From Cymbidium sinense (lineage: Eukaryota > Streptophyta > Magnoliopsida > Asparagales > Orchidaceae): 64,000 nucleotides of DNA. The translations under genes were made by a program, and so were the position numbers. Positions 1 through 12,085 of the stretch are shown here, piece by piece (within the stretch, counting starts at the first letter, position 1; each line of letters starts with the position of its first letter). The stretch covers positions 84,336,114 through 84,400,113 of the forward strand of contig CM038228.1 in assembly GCA_021442155.1 (NCBI GenBank), in the 5' to 3' direction. The notes under the pieces are model-generated. The model was not told the origin of the DNA, did not search any database, and worked only from the letters and a program-made list of their open reading frames with translations.

Positions 1-109
1 GAGAGCATAGGAGAGAGCTCTCTGTTTCACCTGACGGGCTTGTGACTTCTCTTGAGGTAGTTTGCTGGTGTTCAAGTAATCTATTAATGGTTGCCTCCAA
101 TCTAGCTCC
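1..109 (-). pseudogene. Start of the RNase H-integrase linker of the Tat-type pol (partial, frameshifted)
   Basis: On the minus strand the residues following the second RNase H resemble the usual linker before the Tat integrase: a DWRQPLIDYLEH stretch, then in another frame a QARQVKQRALSYAL stretch. These correspond to the family's DWR-PI-DYL and K-R-RA--Y-L motifs. The frame change and a stop near 110 show decay. The segment runs into the window edge, so integrase itself cannot be seen. Confidence 0.55.
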
Positions 110-660
110 TCATCCTTTTTTGGCAATGACAACCTCTCCTTCAAGAGAAAGTCTCTCGATGAGTTCAGCATTAATAAGGGATATTACTTGTCTATTTTGG
201 ACCCTTATTGGAATGGACTCGTCTTTTAGACATGCCAATTCCTTGGAGAGTTTTTTCAAAGCATCTGCTACTACATTATCTTCTTGAGGGACCTTGTAGA
301 TGGTGAGCTCAGGAATTTGGGTCAACAGCTTCATGGTATACTCATGATAATGATGAAGCTTGGGTTTGAGAACCTTGTAGGACCCATCAATCTAGTTGAT
401 GACAAACTGGGAATCCCCATAAATATTGATACTTTTGACACACACTGTGATTACTAACTCCAGATCAACAATCAAAGTCTTATACTCAGCTTCGTTGTTG
501 GTGCAGGGATTGGAGAGATAGTATGATAATCTCATCACATCGTGATCTGAAGTTAAAAGAACTATTCCTACCCCCACCTTTCTTGAAAGAGTGCATCATG
601 GTGCTTCTCCTTTATGAAAGGATGTCACACCATCAAAATACATCTCCCATCGATGGTTGT
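110..660 (-). pseudogene. Second (archaeal-type) RNase H domain of the Tat-type pol
   Basis: This is the additional RNase H domain that marks Tat/Ogre-lineage elements. All four acidic sites of the RNase H fold can be read: MYFDG (631-645), TNNEAEY, YGDSQFVIN and the C-terminal EDNVVADALKKL. Between 392 and 334 the frame is interrupted by a single in-frame TAG directly after GDSQFVIN; the reading then continues as IDGSYKVLKPKLHHYHEY in the same frame. The start of the domain lies in a separate open stretch (596-850), with a shift near 590. The enzyme would degrade RNA in RNA:DNA hybrids during reverse transcription. Decayed and not functional as it stands. Confidence 0.8.
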
Positions 661-1140
661 CAACCTCCCCTAAGTTCATGATTTGTTCGTCAGGGAGATC
701 ATCACTAAGTGGGGAATCGACAAGCAATGGGTGTGCTACTAAGAAATCTGCTAGTGCTTGTCCTTTCATCGCACAGAGGGGTATGAATGTGATATCAAAT
801 TGTGAGAGAATCATGGACCACATGCCAAATGTATGGATATCATTTGCCATGTCATGAGATACTACATTGGATTAGTTCTAGAAATCAAGTTCACATTATG
901 AGAAAGCATATAATGTCATACCTTTTGGGATGCAAAGATTAAAGCTAGGCAACATTTCTCAATAGGCGGGTAGTTCACTTCAGCAGGAGTCAGACGATGA
1001 CTGAAGTAGTAGAGATCACTCTCCTTCCGTTCATCATTGGCTTGGGACAATAAAGCACCAAGGGAGTCATCTAATGCAACAGTGTAGAGGATGAGTGACC
1101 TACCTGGGATAGGGGCTGCTAGAATTGGAAGCTTCACCAA
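650..1140 (-). pseudogene. First RNase H domain and connection region of the Tat-type pol
   Basis: The open stretch 916-1,140 reads ALDDSLGALLSQ, then YYFSHRLTPAEVNYPPIEK and LALIFASQ, the usual start of the gypsy RNase H that follows RT. The stretch 596-850 reads KWAMI-like MWSMILSQFDITF, then KGQALADFLVAHP, a signature of the Tat connection segment that joins the two RNase H domains. There is a break between 850 and 916. Order and strand agree with the RT at 1,141-2,144 and the second RNase H at 110-660. Confidence 0.8.
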
Positions 1141-2144
1141 ATACTACTTGATATCTTCGAAGGCATGCTGACACTTATCATCTCACTTGAACTTGGTGTC
1201 CTTTTTGATAAGTGCTGAGAATGGCTTGCATCTCCCTGATAGGTTGGAGATAAAGCATCTCAAATACGCCAACCATCCTTGGAAAGATCTGAGTTGAGTT
1301 AAACTTTTAGGAGGTGGCATTTCTAAGATAGCTTTGATCTTTTCTAGATTTATTTCTATTCCCGATGTTAGAAAACAAACCTAAGGAATTTTCCTAAAGC
1401 TACTCCTAATGTACACTTTAGGGGATTCATTTTGAGGTTATATTATCTTAACCATTCGAAAACTACTCTCAAGTCAAAGAGATGGTCTACCTTTTCTTTG
1501 CTTTTGACTACTAGATCATCAACATAGCACTCAACCTGATGATGGATGAGTTCATTGAAGATCTGAGTCATGGCCCGTTGGTATGTAGCACTAATATTTT
1601 TAAGGCCAAAAGGAATGACCTTATAATAATAGATTCTGCTCGGGGTTCAAAAAATAATATTTCTTTCATCCTCGGGGGCCATCTTGATTTGGTAGTAGCT
1701 AGATGACCCATCCATGAAGGAGAATACTACATGAGATGAGGCGATGTCCACCATTAATTCTGGTATAGGAAGAGGAAATTCTCCCTTAGGACATGCCTTG
1801 TTTAAGTCCCTGAAATTGATGCATATGCAAATTTGGCCATTCTTTTTCTTAACTTGTACGACATCGGCAAACTAGGTATGATTTTTTTCTTCTATGATGA
1901 AACCAACATCGATCAATTTTTTGACTTCAGAAATGACCTATTGTTCGATTTCTAATCGCAGGCATCTAGGAGCTTGTTTGATATGGTTGGCGTTAGGATC
2001 TATTGCTAGTTTGTGGACTACTATGTTAGGAGATAATCTGGGCATCTCTTCATAGCTCCATGCAAAGTAGTCCTTAAACTCAGTCAATAACCTAACTAAT
2101 TCATTGGTTTCTTCTTCATTTAGCAACGTACTGATATATGTCAA
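1141..2144 (-). pseudogene. Reverse transcriptase domain of the Tat-type pol
   Basis: The N-terminal part (1,938-2,144) is open and reads FAWSYEEMPRLSP and VVHKLAIDP, typical of the start of Ty3/gypsy RT. Beyond it the minus strand reads KKNGQICICINFRDLN, KACPKGEFPLP, then FSFMDGSSSYYQIKM, VIPFGLKN and the catalytic YVDD box at 1,515-1,526, so the RT core motifs are present in order. Stops interrupt it, including one right after the DERNIIF segment near 1,650 and one after VFEWLR near 1,455. It would copy element RNA into DNA in cytoplasmic particles. The number of breaks marks it as an old pseudogene. Confidence 0.85.
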
Positions 2145-3458
2145 GTGTGAATTTTCTTCTATCCTGAGGTTGATTTTTTAAGCTTTTCTATTGTTGAATG
2201 GATCTCCTCTTCAAATTTTGGTGGTGCAGCTTTGATTTGGAGATCATCTGGATCATCTAAAATTTCTAAACATACATCCTCATAAGAGTTGGTATGGTTG
2301 GAGAAGAACCTATTAGACTCTAGATGATTGATAACAACTAAACAGTAATCATTGTCATCGACTGGATCCATTATACTGAATGCTAGTCTTGATCTTGATT
2401 GTGCTTCCCTACCACTGTTGATCCAAAGCTTTTCAAAGTATTCTGGCCTATGCTTAGACCATGTATAAGGAATCAAACCTTTCTTTGCAAGATTAAGAAC
2501 ACAAGGCAAGTACTAATTAAAATGTAATTCCTTTAATTCTTTATTTGAATTATCCTCAAGTTTTACATTAACTTCAAGACCGAGGATGATGATCCCAATA
2601 TGAATCTCTTTGGCTTTGCATCAATGGAAGACTTAGGGGCTTCCTTAACTATTAAACCTTTGGCTTTTTGAGTTGAAAGTGAGGTTAGAGCTAAGGTTCT
2701 CAACTATTATCTGATAGTTTCACATAAATCTGATTCGAATACATTCGTGCTTTGTTTGGAGGCCTGGTCTTCATCATTGTCTGGCTCAAGTGTCACCTCT
2801 AATGAAACCTAGTGAGAAGGGATTGCTGGTATGCTAATCACATTAGACTCATCCTCTGAGATGGATTCTAAGTCTATGTCAATAGTAGGGGTACTTCTAT
2901 GAACTGGAACATAACCCCTGTGGCAGGGTCTTCCACCTCGCCTCTATTCTGCCTTCTCTGCGTGGATGTCAGTCATCCTACCCACATGTCCATATGATGG
3001 AATGAACTGTGGGTGGAATGTGATATGCGGCTCTACTTCTTCTTCAATTTCTTTTCTCATTTGCTTCAACTTTTATTTATCTTTTTCTTTTTCTCTTTCT
3101 TCTTTTTCATTTTCTTTTGCATTTGAATTTTGACCTAGTTCATGAGAAATGGTGTTTTGAGGAAGATAATAGGTCACATCTTCATATATCTCTACCTCCC
3201 TGATTGAAAATGGCTTTTATCACCTTTGACACTGTACTCGATCCCATCCTTTCTGAACTTGATGTACTGATGGATGGAGAATGGAATCTTTTGGTTGATG
3301 TATCCAAGGCATATTGAGCAAAGTGTGAACAAAGTAATCAAAATAATTACATAAAATTTGGCTTCAGTCTTCCATTTACCTATCTCCAAAGGTAACACTA
3401 TGGAACCTAAAGCCCTCTCGCCCTATTCATTGAATCCTCTCAACATTATTCAATCTCT
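2145..3458 (-). pseudogene. Protease-RT linker of the Tat-type pol (decayed)
   Basis: Two open stretches remain. 3,192-3,398 ends the protease region; it contains LGYINQKIPFSIHQYIKF, comparable to the conserved LGRPWIH...P--LHQ-IKF segment that follows the protease in this lineage. 2,159-2,509 is an acidic stretch with PPKFEEEI shortly before RT. Between them (2,510-3,191) the minus strand still reads short coding-like pieces such as FHPQFIPSYGHVGRM, but stops and frame changes are frequent. The assignment rests mainly on position between recognised protease and RT domains. Confidence 0.6.
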
Positions 3459-3851
3459 TCAGAGTGTGAAGATGTTGGTCTTCAAATAGGCAAGGGCCTT
3501 TAGACTCATAGTGTTCACTGATGCACTTGGATCAATGAGAATTCTAGTAAGTCTGAATCTGTCCATGTCCACTGTAATGTAGAGGGGATGGTTGTGTTTC
3601 ATGTTTCCTAGAAGAAGGTCTTCATCTATGAAGGTGATTCCCTGAGCTTCATTGGAATAATGAGCCTCCTCTCCAATAGTGGTCAGCTGAGCTAAGCATA
3701 TCTCTGGATCAAGGAGAGCCTTGATTAATGATTTCCTTATCTCTTTGGATAAGATAGGGGCATCATATATGCATAAAATAGATGGAAACATTCTTAGGTG
3801 AGAGAGGACATTATAGTCCACCTTGGGCTGATCCTCTACAAGCATATCCAT
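3459..3851 (-). pseudogene. Retropepsin-like aspartic protease region of the Tat-type pol
   Basis: This 130-residue open stretch contains YNVLSHLRMFPSILCIYDA, then GITFIDEDLLLGNMKHNHPL, then ILIDPSASVNTMSL at about 3,501-3,542. The last is the active-site region of the Tat protease, in which plant elements of this lineage often carry IDPGS-VN rather than the classic DTG or DSG. The aspartate is kept (codon near 3,531-3,533), but the usual glycine is replaced by serine. The enzyme would cut the gag-pol precursor. Downstream on the same strand come the linker and RT. Confidence 0.72.
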
Positions 3852-3899
3852 GGGTGGAGCATCTTGTGGAGGGGCTTCTCGATCATCTGAACCAATGAC

Positions 3900-4193
3900 T
3901 TATTTTCCTCTATCTTGAAATGCTGCCCTAGGAGGTGGAACTTTGCCACTATAGAGGTTGACTTCGATGATCTCTTGTGGTAAGTTAGTGCAAGGTTGTA
4001 CCTGCTCATCAGGCTCACCCATAGCTTCTCCTATGAAACCCTCAGAATCAAATGATTCCAAGTCTATCTCAAGAGGTGAACCCATAGTATTCAGAGAAGG
4101 AAATTCTAACTCTGAATCAGAAAGAGGAAGATCAGAGTTATTATAAATATTATTTAGACTTGAAGAGTTTTCATTAGGAGTAGATTTAGACAA
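3900..4193 (-). pseudogene. Acidic spacer between gag and protease of E0
   Basis: This 97-residue open stretch is rich in Ser, Asp and Glu (for example DLPLSDSELEFPSL) and has no recognised domain. It sits between the zinc knuckle of gag (40,203-40,244, rejoined across the insertion) and the protease (3,459-3,851), so it is best read as the variable spacer of the gag-pro polyprotein. Its N-terminal end lies almost at the insertion point of E1 (4,208/4,209). No function is claimed. Confidence 0.4.
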
Positions 4194-4203
4194 CCCATTA
4201 GAA

Positions 4204-4208
4204 GTGAC
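4204..4208. repeat. Target-site duplication GTGAC, left copy
   Basis: GTGAC lies directly left of the LTR terminus TGTGGTGAA (from 4,209). The same five bases lie directly right of the other terminus, GAGGTCAACA, at 39,682-39,686. A 5-bp duplication is what Ty3/gypsy integrases make. It dates the LTR block between them as one insertion into the gag-pro region of E0. Confidence 0.75.
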
Positions 4209-4678
4209 TGTGGTGAATTTTTTATATTTTTCTAAAGAATGTATACTTCCATCTTCACTCTATGTAGAATAAAATGAAGATAGAAATATACTTCTTTTTA
4301 TGCATTTTTGGACACCACGTAGATTCTCAGATGTTCTTATTGAGGGTGATCGGGTACGACATTGAGGAGATGTGTACTATCTCAAAATATGGAAGTCACC
4401 ACCTTATAATGGACCTAATCACCTCAATAAGGACTTCTAAGGATAATGGGTCTTCATATGTATCAGAGATTCTTCCCCTACTTTTTATGGAAAAGTAAAT
4501 TAGGGTTTATTTTAAATTGGGTTTTTTAAGTTTCCTATAGGGGAAAGTCCCCTTAGTTAATTACATTCTAAGAAAGGGGATTCCTTAGGAATACTCTTGA
4601 AGGTAAATGATTATTGTCTCCAAAGATTTCAATAGGTAGGACTATTATTATTTTGGAAGATCAAATGTGATTGATCAA

Positions 4679-4703
4679 GAGAGAGAGAGAGAGAGAGAGA
4701 GAG
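4679..4703 (+). repeat. (GA)12 microsatellite
   Basis: Uninterrupted GA dinucleotides. Other LTR copies have only a short GAGAGGGAG at the matching place (for example near 7,694 and 20,769), so this copy expanded after the copies separated. Confidence 0.95.
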
Positions 4704-4858
4704 TTATTATCGAAGCCAAAGGAAGATAAGTAGGAGATGCTCACGATGCTAGGAAACTTAGCGAGCATCTCAAACTATCCTATAGTTAGGCTTTATATTT
4801 TTGAAATTGAATTATTTATTTGAGTTGAATTTTTATTAGAAGTTTAAGGCTTATAATT

Positions 4859-5116
4859 TTATAATACAAGGTTATGAAAATGCCTAAGAGGTGAGGATTT
4901 ATGCTTATAGCCCATAGAAGGGAGAAGCAACTCAGAACCTAAATCTAGGGAGCTTTGGTGAGGGCCAAAAGCATGACCTAAATCTAAAGTGAAAATGGGT
5001 ATTTGGTTTGCCTCCACAAAAGAGGACAAATCACCTGACAGCTTGGACTTACAATCACCTAGGGGTGGCCGCCAACTAACTCCTCCTACAATTTTAAATT
5101 CATATAGGAAAGCCAT
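4859..5116 (-). other. LTR-embedded sense reading frame, copy 1 (85 codons)
   Basis: The frame begins with Met, reads FLYEFKIVGGVSWRPP and continues through IPIFTLDLGHAF. It is the same frame as at 7,904-8,116 and 54,366-54,578, always in the LTR's own sense direction. In this copy the usual stop after about 70 codons is lost and the frame runs on for 15 residues. I recognise no domain, signal peptide or membrane segment. Differences between copies are mostly amino-acid changing, so it is more likely a chance open frame in a young repeat than a working gene. Confidence 0.3.
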
Positions 5117-7191
5117 ATGCTTTATGCAAGATAGCTAGACTGTTATTTATTTTGAAAGATACTAAGTCCTTAAAATCACTCCCTAAGAGATTAGATCATG
5201 TAAGGGCATGAAAAATGACTTAGATCTAATGCAAAACATATTACATTTTATTTTCATTTTTAGACAATCATTTGACTCAAGCTTATAGGATTCATATGCT
5301 TAATGCATAAGAAGTAAGATTATGGGCCAAAATCAGTGAGAAGGGGGAGGTCTGTTTCCATCATGGCTCTCAAAGGTCAAGCCAAGTTCTTTGGCAAAGG
5401 TGGAAGCCCTCCAATCAAGAGTGTAACAATATGCTTTTATGCATGGTATTATAAAAAAAAATACTCATCCAGCTTAGGGTTTTCTAATTATTTTATCTTG
5501 ATTATTAACTTAGGCTTTAAATGAGTTTATGAGTTATTTATTTTTAATTTTGGGTTGATTAGTTTGCTAGAATATTTATTTTTCTCTAAGAGCTTAATCA
5601 TCATCCAGGCCATACATCAAACAAGGAAGAAACTATGAAAATATGACATCTTAATGCACAAGCTAAACAAAACATCAAATATTTTATAAAGTTAATGCAA
5701 AAGAATAAAAGGCCATTTGTGGTCAGGCACCTCCACACAAACCCGAAAAGAAATTGGGTAGTCAAGCTCTACCCTTATACAATTCAGATTACAAATGAAT
5801 TAATTTACAATCAAGTAAGGAAATTCATGTTATGAGGGTCTTCATTTCTTCTTTTCCTCTTTCTTCTTTTGGTTCCTTCTTTTGGATGGTTGGAAGGTGG
5901 TTATTCAGTTCACATATAAGATGCAATCTATGACCAATGCTCATCTTAATCCCTCATAACATTCATTCCAAAATCCTAATTATAAAAGTACATGAAAAGA
6001 AAAATTAAGCCTAACTAACACCTGCAAAATAGAGATTAGCTAAACAAACTAGATAAATCCCAAGCATGTATATTGGACTTAGCACATCACATATAGGTAA
6101 CCAAGTCCACCTAGCCTATTGGATTATGCTTAGGGGTATGAGCACATGCACAGAAAAAGCATTTATATTTTTATTACAGCGCCCCTTAAGCACAATCCCC
6201 TACATAAGATAATGATTAGAGTAAATCATCCTACCATTCATTCTACGCATATTAACATAACATCTAGACTAGAAACAATACAATCATAAAACAAAAGTAA
6301 ACATCAAGTCATGCACCGCCCTAACCTAAAGCTAGAAGTGGTGACCTAACCTAATGTGTGTGCTTTAAAGGTTTGTGTGGTATTCTTATCTATGGCTTTA
6401 AGGCTTAGATTTTCTAAGTGTGAAGATGTTCAACATGGATGGGTGGTTTCAAAAGTTATTTAGCTGATTTGGGTTGTTTTATTTTGTATTTTGGTTTGAT
6501 TTAAGTGAACCCTACAATTAATTACTAAGTTTTAAAGAGAGGGAAATGAGAAGAGAACTTCTCTTTCCTTCCCTACCTTAAGTAATTTCTAAAGTGGATT
6601 CATATTTGATTTTGTTTAATGAATGTTTTATTATGTGTTTTAATTAATACTAAGTTTAGATTTTCCTTAAATAAACCTATTCAAAAAGAAAGGTATTTTA
6701 AGATTAAATAAAGTGAATTAATATCATAAAACACACATCACTTCATTTCTTTCCCAACATGTATAACATGCATATGAATGAATCCTAAGCATATCTATAC
6801 ATACAAATGAAAATGTTTAGCACACTTTATGATGAATGCCAAGGAATGTTGCTTAAGAAAATTGGAATGCTTTTATGATGCATGACATTCATTAAGTAGA
6901 AAAGAGGGGTTTCTTTTATCCATTATTCACATGCACATGTATATGTATGAAAGACATGAGTGAGTACGATGCCATTGTTAGCACCAGGGGTGTAAGGTAC
7001 AATACCTACTTAGGCTACTTAAAGCTTTGAAACCTCAGGGTTGTCCAGACTAATATATCACTTTCCTTAAATACAAACACATGTACAAAAGAAATGAATG
7101 AAAAAGAAAGATGCAAAAAGTTTGTATTTGTTTATTTATTTTGTTTATGAAATTTATATGTAAAAGTGTGGATGTCCTTCTCAAGTAATAG

Positions 7192-7196
7192 CATAG
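7192..7196. repeat. Target-site duplication CATAG, left copy (E2)
   Basis: CATAG ends the left half of the E1 LTR. CATAG at 34,810-34,814 starts the right half. Undisturbed LTR copies, for example near 29,370, read AGCATAGGAATG across this point with a single CATAG. This is direct evidence that everything between was inserted as one unit. Confidence 0.8.
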
Positions 7197-7903
7197 TGTG
7201 GTGAAATATTTATATAGAATTTTTAAAGAATAAAAATATATACTTCCATCTTCACTCTATGCAGGATAAAATGAAGATAGAGATATACATCTCTTCATTT
7301 TATGCAATTTTTGATACCACATAGATCCGCAGATATTCTTATTGAGGGTGACTGGGTACGACATTGAGGAGAGGTGTACTATCCCTAAAGAAAGAAGTCA
7401 TGACCACATAATGGACCAAATCACCTTAACAAGGACTCCTAAAGATAATGGGTCTACATGTGTACTAAAGATTCTTCCCCTACATTACATAGAAAAGTAA
7501 AGTAGGGTTTATTTTAAATTGGGTTTGTTAAGTTTCCTATAGGGGCAAGCCCCCATAGTTAATTACATCCTAAGGAATGAGATCCCTTAGGAATACTCTT
7601 GATTAAGGTAAATGATCATTGTCTCCAAAGATTTTAATAGGTAAGACTATCAATCGATTAGTTTATTTTAGAAGATCAAATGAGATTGATCAAAGAGAGG
7701 GAGTTATTATTGAAGCCAAAGGAAGCTAAGTAAGAGATGTTCATGATGTTAGGAAACCTAGCGAGCATCTCAAACTATCTATGGTTGGGCTTTATATTTT
7801 TGAATTTGAATTATTCATTTGAGTTGACTTTTTATTAGAAGTTTAGGACTTATGATTTCATAACACAAGATTATGGAAATGCCTAAGAGGTAAGGATTTA
7901 TGC

Positions 7904-8116
7904 TTATGGCTCATGGAAGGGAGAACCAACCTCAAAACCTAAATCTAAGGAGCTTTGGCAAGGGCTGAAAGTATGACCTAAATCTAAGGTGAAAATGGGT
8001 ATTTTGTTTTCCTCCATAAGAGAAGGAAAACCACCCAACAGGTTGGACTTACAACTGCCTGGGGGTGGCTGCCAACTAACTCCTCCTATGATTTTAAATT
8101 TATGTAGGCAAGTCAT
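7904..8116 (-). other. LTR-embedded sense reading frame, copy 2 (70 codons)
   Basis: This is the homologue of 4,859-5,116 and 54,366-54,578: it starts MTCLHKFK and ends GSPFHEP. Comparing it by eye with the 54,366 copy, amino-acid-changing differences far outnumber silent ones, which is the neutral pattern. The matching places near 21,000-21,190 and 27,080-27,310 contain stops. No family is recognised. Confidence 0.3.
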
Positions 8117-8856
8117 ATGATTTATGCAAGATAGCTAAACTATTATTTATTTAGAAAGAGACTAAGTCCTTAAACTCACTCCCTAAAGAGACTAGATCAT
8201 GTAAGGGTATGCTTCAAATGACCTAAATCTAATATAAATCATATCACATTTTATTTTCATTTTTGGATAATCATTTGACTCAGGTTTATAGGATTCATAT
8301 GCCTAAAGCATGAGAAGTAAGATTATTGGCTAAAATTAGCGAGAAGGGAGGAAGTGTGTTTCTATTATAGCTCTCAAAGGTCAAGCCAAGTTTCTCTGGT
8401 AAAGGTGAAAGCCCTCTAATCAAGAGTGAAAATAATATGCATTTGTGTATGATGTTATAAAAGAAATACTCATCCAGCTAAGGGGGTTGTAATTCTTTTA
8501 TCTTGATTTTATCCTAAGCTTTAGAAGAGGTTATGAGTTTTTTATTTTTAATTTTGAATTATTAAATTTGGTAGAAGATTTATTTTTCTCTAAGATCCTA
8601 ATCCACATCTAGGCCATACATCAAGCAAGGAAGAAACTAGGAAAAAGATGCCATCTTAATGCACAAGCTAAACAAATCATCAATCAATTTATAAAGCTAA
8701 TGCAAAAAATAAAAGACCATTTATGGTCGGGCACCACCGTACAAACCCGAAAACAAATTGGGTAGCCGTGCTCTACCATTATCAAACCCAAATTACAAAT
8801 GAATTAAGTACAATTAAGTAAGGAACTCATTGTTATGGGGGTCTTCAAGCTTCATT

Positions 8857-8904
8857 TCTTCATTCTTCTTTTCTTCTCTTTTCTTCTTTTCTTCTTTCTT
8901 CTTT
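8857..8904 (-). promoter_or_regulatory. Purine-rich (GAA-rich) tract inside the LTR
   Basis: The plus strand is almost pure C/T here, so the LTR sense strand is a long AAGAAG-type purine run. The tract recurs at 5,843-5,882, 21,946-21,984 and 28,050-28,101, and inverted at 53,584-53,636, always at the same LTR position but with varying length. It could act as an extra plus-strand primer tract or a splice-enhancer-like sequence; neither role is shown by the sequence. Confidence 0.35.
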
Positions 8905-11800
8905 GGTTACTTCTTTTGGATGGTTGGAAGGTGGTTGCTCCAAAGGCTTCACATGGTACATAAGATGAGATCTTATGACCAATTTAATCCCCATAACAAT
9001 CATTAAAATCCTATTTAAAAAATTACATGAAAAGAAAAGTAAATCTAACAGCAAAGAGATTAGCTAAACAAACCACACAAATCCCAAGCATGTATATTGG
9101 ACTTATCACCCCACACATGGGTGACTAAGTCCACCTGACCTATTAGATTATTCTTAGGGGTATAAGTACTGCACAATAAAAGCATTTATATTTTTATTTA
9201 TTACATCACCCCTTAAGGACAATCCCCTGTAGAAAATAATGATTAAACTAAATCATCATATCATTCATTCTATGCACATTTACCCTAACATCCAGACTAA
9301 AATATATATCATAAAATAAAAGCAAACATCAAACCATGCACCGCCCTAACCTAAAGCTAGAAGTGGGGACTTAGTCTAAAGTGCATGTGGTATGCTTAGT
9401 TATGATTTAAGTTAGAATTTTCTAAGTGTGAAGAATGTCCAACTTATAAGAGGGTTTCATTTAAGTGGTTTAGTTATTTTGGGTTCAAGTGAATCCCACA
9501 ATTAATCACTAAGTTGTAAAGAGAGGGAATGAGAAGAGAACTTTTTTTTCCTTCCCTAACCTAAGTAATTTCTAAAGTCGATTCATGTTTTAGTTTTATT
9601 TAGCGAATATTTTATTATGAGTTTTAATTAATCCTAAGTTTATATAAACTCTAAACAAACATCTTAAAAAAGAAAGGCATTTTAAGATTAAATAAAGTGA
9701 GTTAAGATCACAAAACACACATCACTTCATTTCTTCCCAACATGTATAACATGCATATGAATGAATCTAAGCATATCTATACATACAAATGGAATGTTTA
9801 GCACACTTTATGATGCATGCTAGTAAGTTACTTAAGAAAATTTGAATGTTTATGATGCATGATTTTCATTAAGTAGCAAAAGGGTTTCTTATCCAATTTT
9901 CATATGCACATATGAATATATGAAAGGCATAAGTGAGTACGACACCATTATTAATCAGAGGTGTAAGGTACAAGACCAACTTAGGGAAACTTAAAGCCTC
10001 ACAATCCGGGGGTTGTCCAGACTAATATACCACTTTCCTTAAATACAAGCATATTTATAAAAGAAATAAATAGAAAAGAAAGAATGCAAAAATTGCTATT
10101 TATTTTATTTTGGTTTGTTTATGCAATTTATATATGTAAGTGTAGGTGTCCTTCTTAAGTCATATTGTAGGAATGAATATGAAATGGAATTAGGCAAATA
10201 TTGTGTTCTTTTCTATTGAACTATACACTTTGTCAAATCCTATTCAAAACTATACCAAAAGGGAGGAGAAGGAAAAAACTACACTAAGTACATCCTTATA
10301 TTTTACTCACATGCAAGCTTATAAGTAAGATAACACACTTTCAATTTTGATAATTGATTCATATATTTTGAAAATAATTTGGATTTAATAGTGATAATAG
10401 CCACTCATATCCTTACTTTAGCCAAAACATGCAATTTGACATAAAGGAAACATTTTCATTTTAAATTCAATTTTTGAAAAAAAAAACATGAATCTATGAA
10501 ATCATATGACACATAGATTTAGTATGTTAGGAAAGAACTAAAGTAATGAAAGCATGTAAACACATTCACCTTAATTAATTTCTAAATACAATCTTATGAA
10601 ATAAGAAAGCTTAAAGTAAATCAAAGTTTATTTAATGTAATTTTTGTTTGATTTCGAGTTTGATTTAATTTTGAAAATGTGATGTGAGTTTGCTATTCCT
10701 AACCCATTACCACATGTGTTTGATATTTTTGTTCAATTTTTAGGTGATTAGATTCATTTTATATTTTTATTAGGTTAATGTATGAATTAAGCATGTTAAT
10801 TACCCCTTACCTACACCACCTTAGCATAGTTAATCAAATAATTATGGGCCAATGACATAAAACCACAAAAAGAATTTAAATCAGCAATGCACTTAGAAGG
10901 AAAATGGCCTAATACAATTTGGCTCATGATTAATGATTAATTAAGCTAAGGGGTTTACCTTGAGTAATTTCAAAACACTCCTCACACATATGAGTTGAAT
11001 TATGATTTTTTTTTAATTGTACGTTGGCTCGTGAACACCTAAGCACCAAAAATAATTAATTGAGTTCGGGAAAGTTTTAAATTTTTATGGAATTAATTAA
11101 GGGAATAATTAGTGATTAACCTTAATTAAGGTAAGATTAAGGAATAAAGGGGTTTAAGAAATATCTTGGAGAGTATCCCAAAATTATTCCCTAAACTTCA
11201 CATTCACTTAATCAAAACTTGGTACCAGAGGGTTAAATCACTAATACCCTTAATTCTAATTGTATTAAGGGAATTAAGAATGAACTAGTAATTCCCAATT
11301 AATGCCACCAATAAATCCCAAGAAAATTAGGGAGATAAGTCATCCCTCTAATTACCCAAGAAATTTGGGATTAATTAGTGGATTAATTAGAGAGTAATTA
11401 GAAAATAAACATTCCTAAAAACCTAAATTCAAAGAAAGAATTTTCAAAATCAATCAAAATCAATTTTAAAATATTCTATGTTCAATTATCTTTGCATTTA
11501 TTGCATATTTTTCTAATTTTCCTATATTGAGATATCAATTTTAGAAGTTTAGGTGATTAATTAAGAATTAAATAAATCCCCACTTAAATCATTAATCTGT
11601 TGGCGCCATGCATGTCGCTGACGCGACATGCGCTTTACACACATCATAGCTAGATTGGACACTTAACCTATCACATCGTGGCATCACATGGTGACGGTGC
11701 TATGCACTTTCTCCTTAACTGTCCGATCAAGGATCAGATGGCTGAGATTAAAGTCATGAATTAGAGGAGTTAATATAAATATATTGCACATTTTAGTCTC

Positions 11801-11833
11801 GGTCGTCCATCCAAAATGTGCGGATGGACGGCC
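11801..11833. promoter_or_regulatory. Conserved LTR stem-loop 1 (GTCCATCC/GGATGGAC)
   Basis: GGTCGTCCATCC pairs with GGATGGACGGCC around a 9-base loop, giving a 12-bp stem with one G-T pair. The same inverted repeat appears at equivalent LTR positions near 16,325, 17,085, 31,017, 36,505 and 60,809, and on the other strand near 25,492 and 50,497. It lies in the relatively GC-rich part of the LTR, where a promoter would be plausible; that role is inference. Confidence 0.5.
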
Positions 11834-12085
11834 AGAGATATGTCCCTATAATTCCCCATGGGAAAGGAGATCCCTCCATCTTCTAGGCCATGATCTGAGC
11901 TCGATTGAGCTCGGACTGGGCTAGAATTTGGCCCACTCCTTCATCATGTGTCCTAGATCACATATAACGATCAAAATCCTATGCCATAAAAATTTCTTTC
12001 AGAAAACTCCTAATGATATTAAATTTAAGCTTACAAAATGGCTAACCTCATTGGAGGTGACCACCGGTACTTGATTCCTTTGGAG

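Larger units (their letters stand above)
4209..7196 (-). repeat. E1 LTR, 3' part (about 3.0 kb)
   Basis: This is the part of the LTR nearest its CA end. It shares landmarks with 7,197-10,170, 20,274-22,279, 26,433-29,375, 52,250-55,272 (inverted) and 58,120-59,100. The landmarks are the terminal TGTGGTGAA, a (GA)n or GA-rich site, a roughly 70-codon sense frame, a pyrimidine-rich tract (5,843-5,882 on the plus strand), a GCACCGCCCTAACC block near 6,314, and a CAACATGTATAACATGC block near 6,755. It ends at 7,192-7,196 with CATAG, the target site of E2. I see no host gene in it. Confidence 0.75.
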
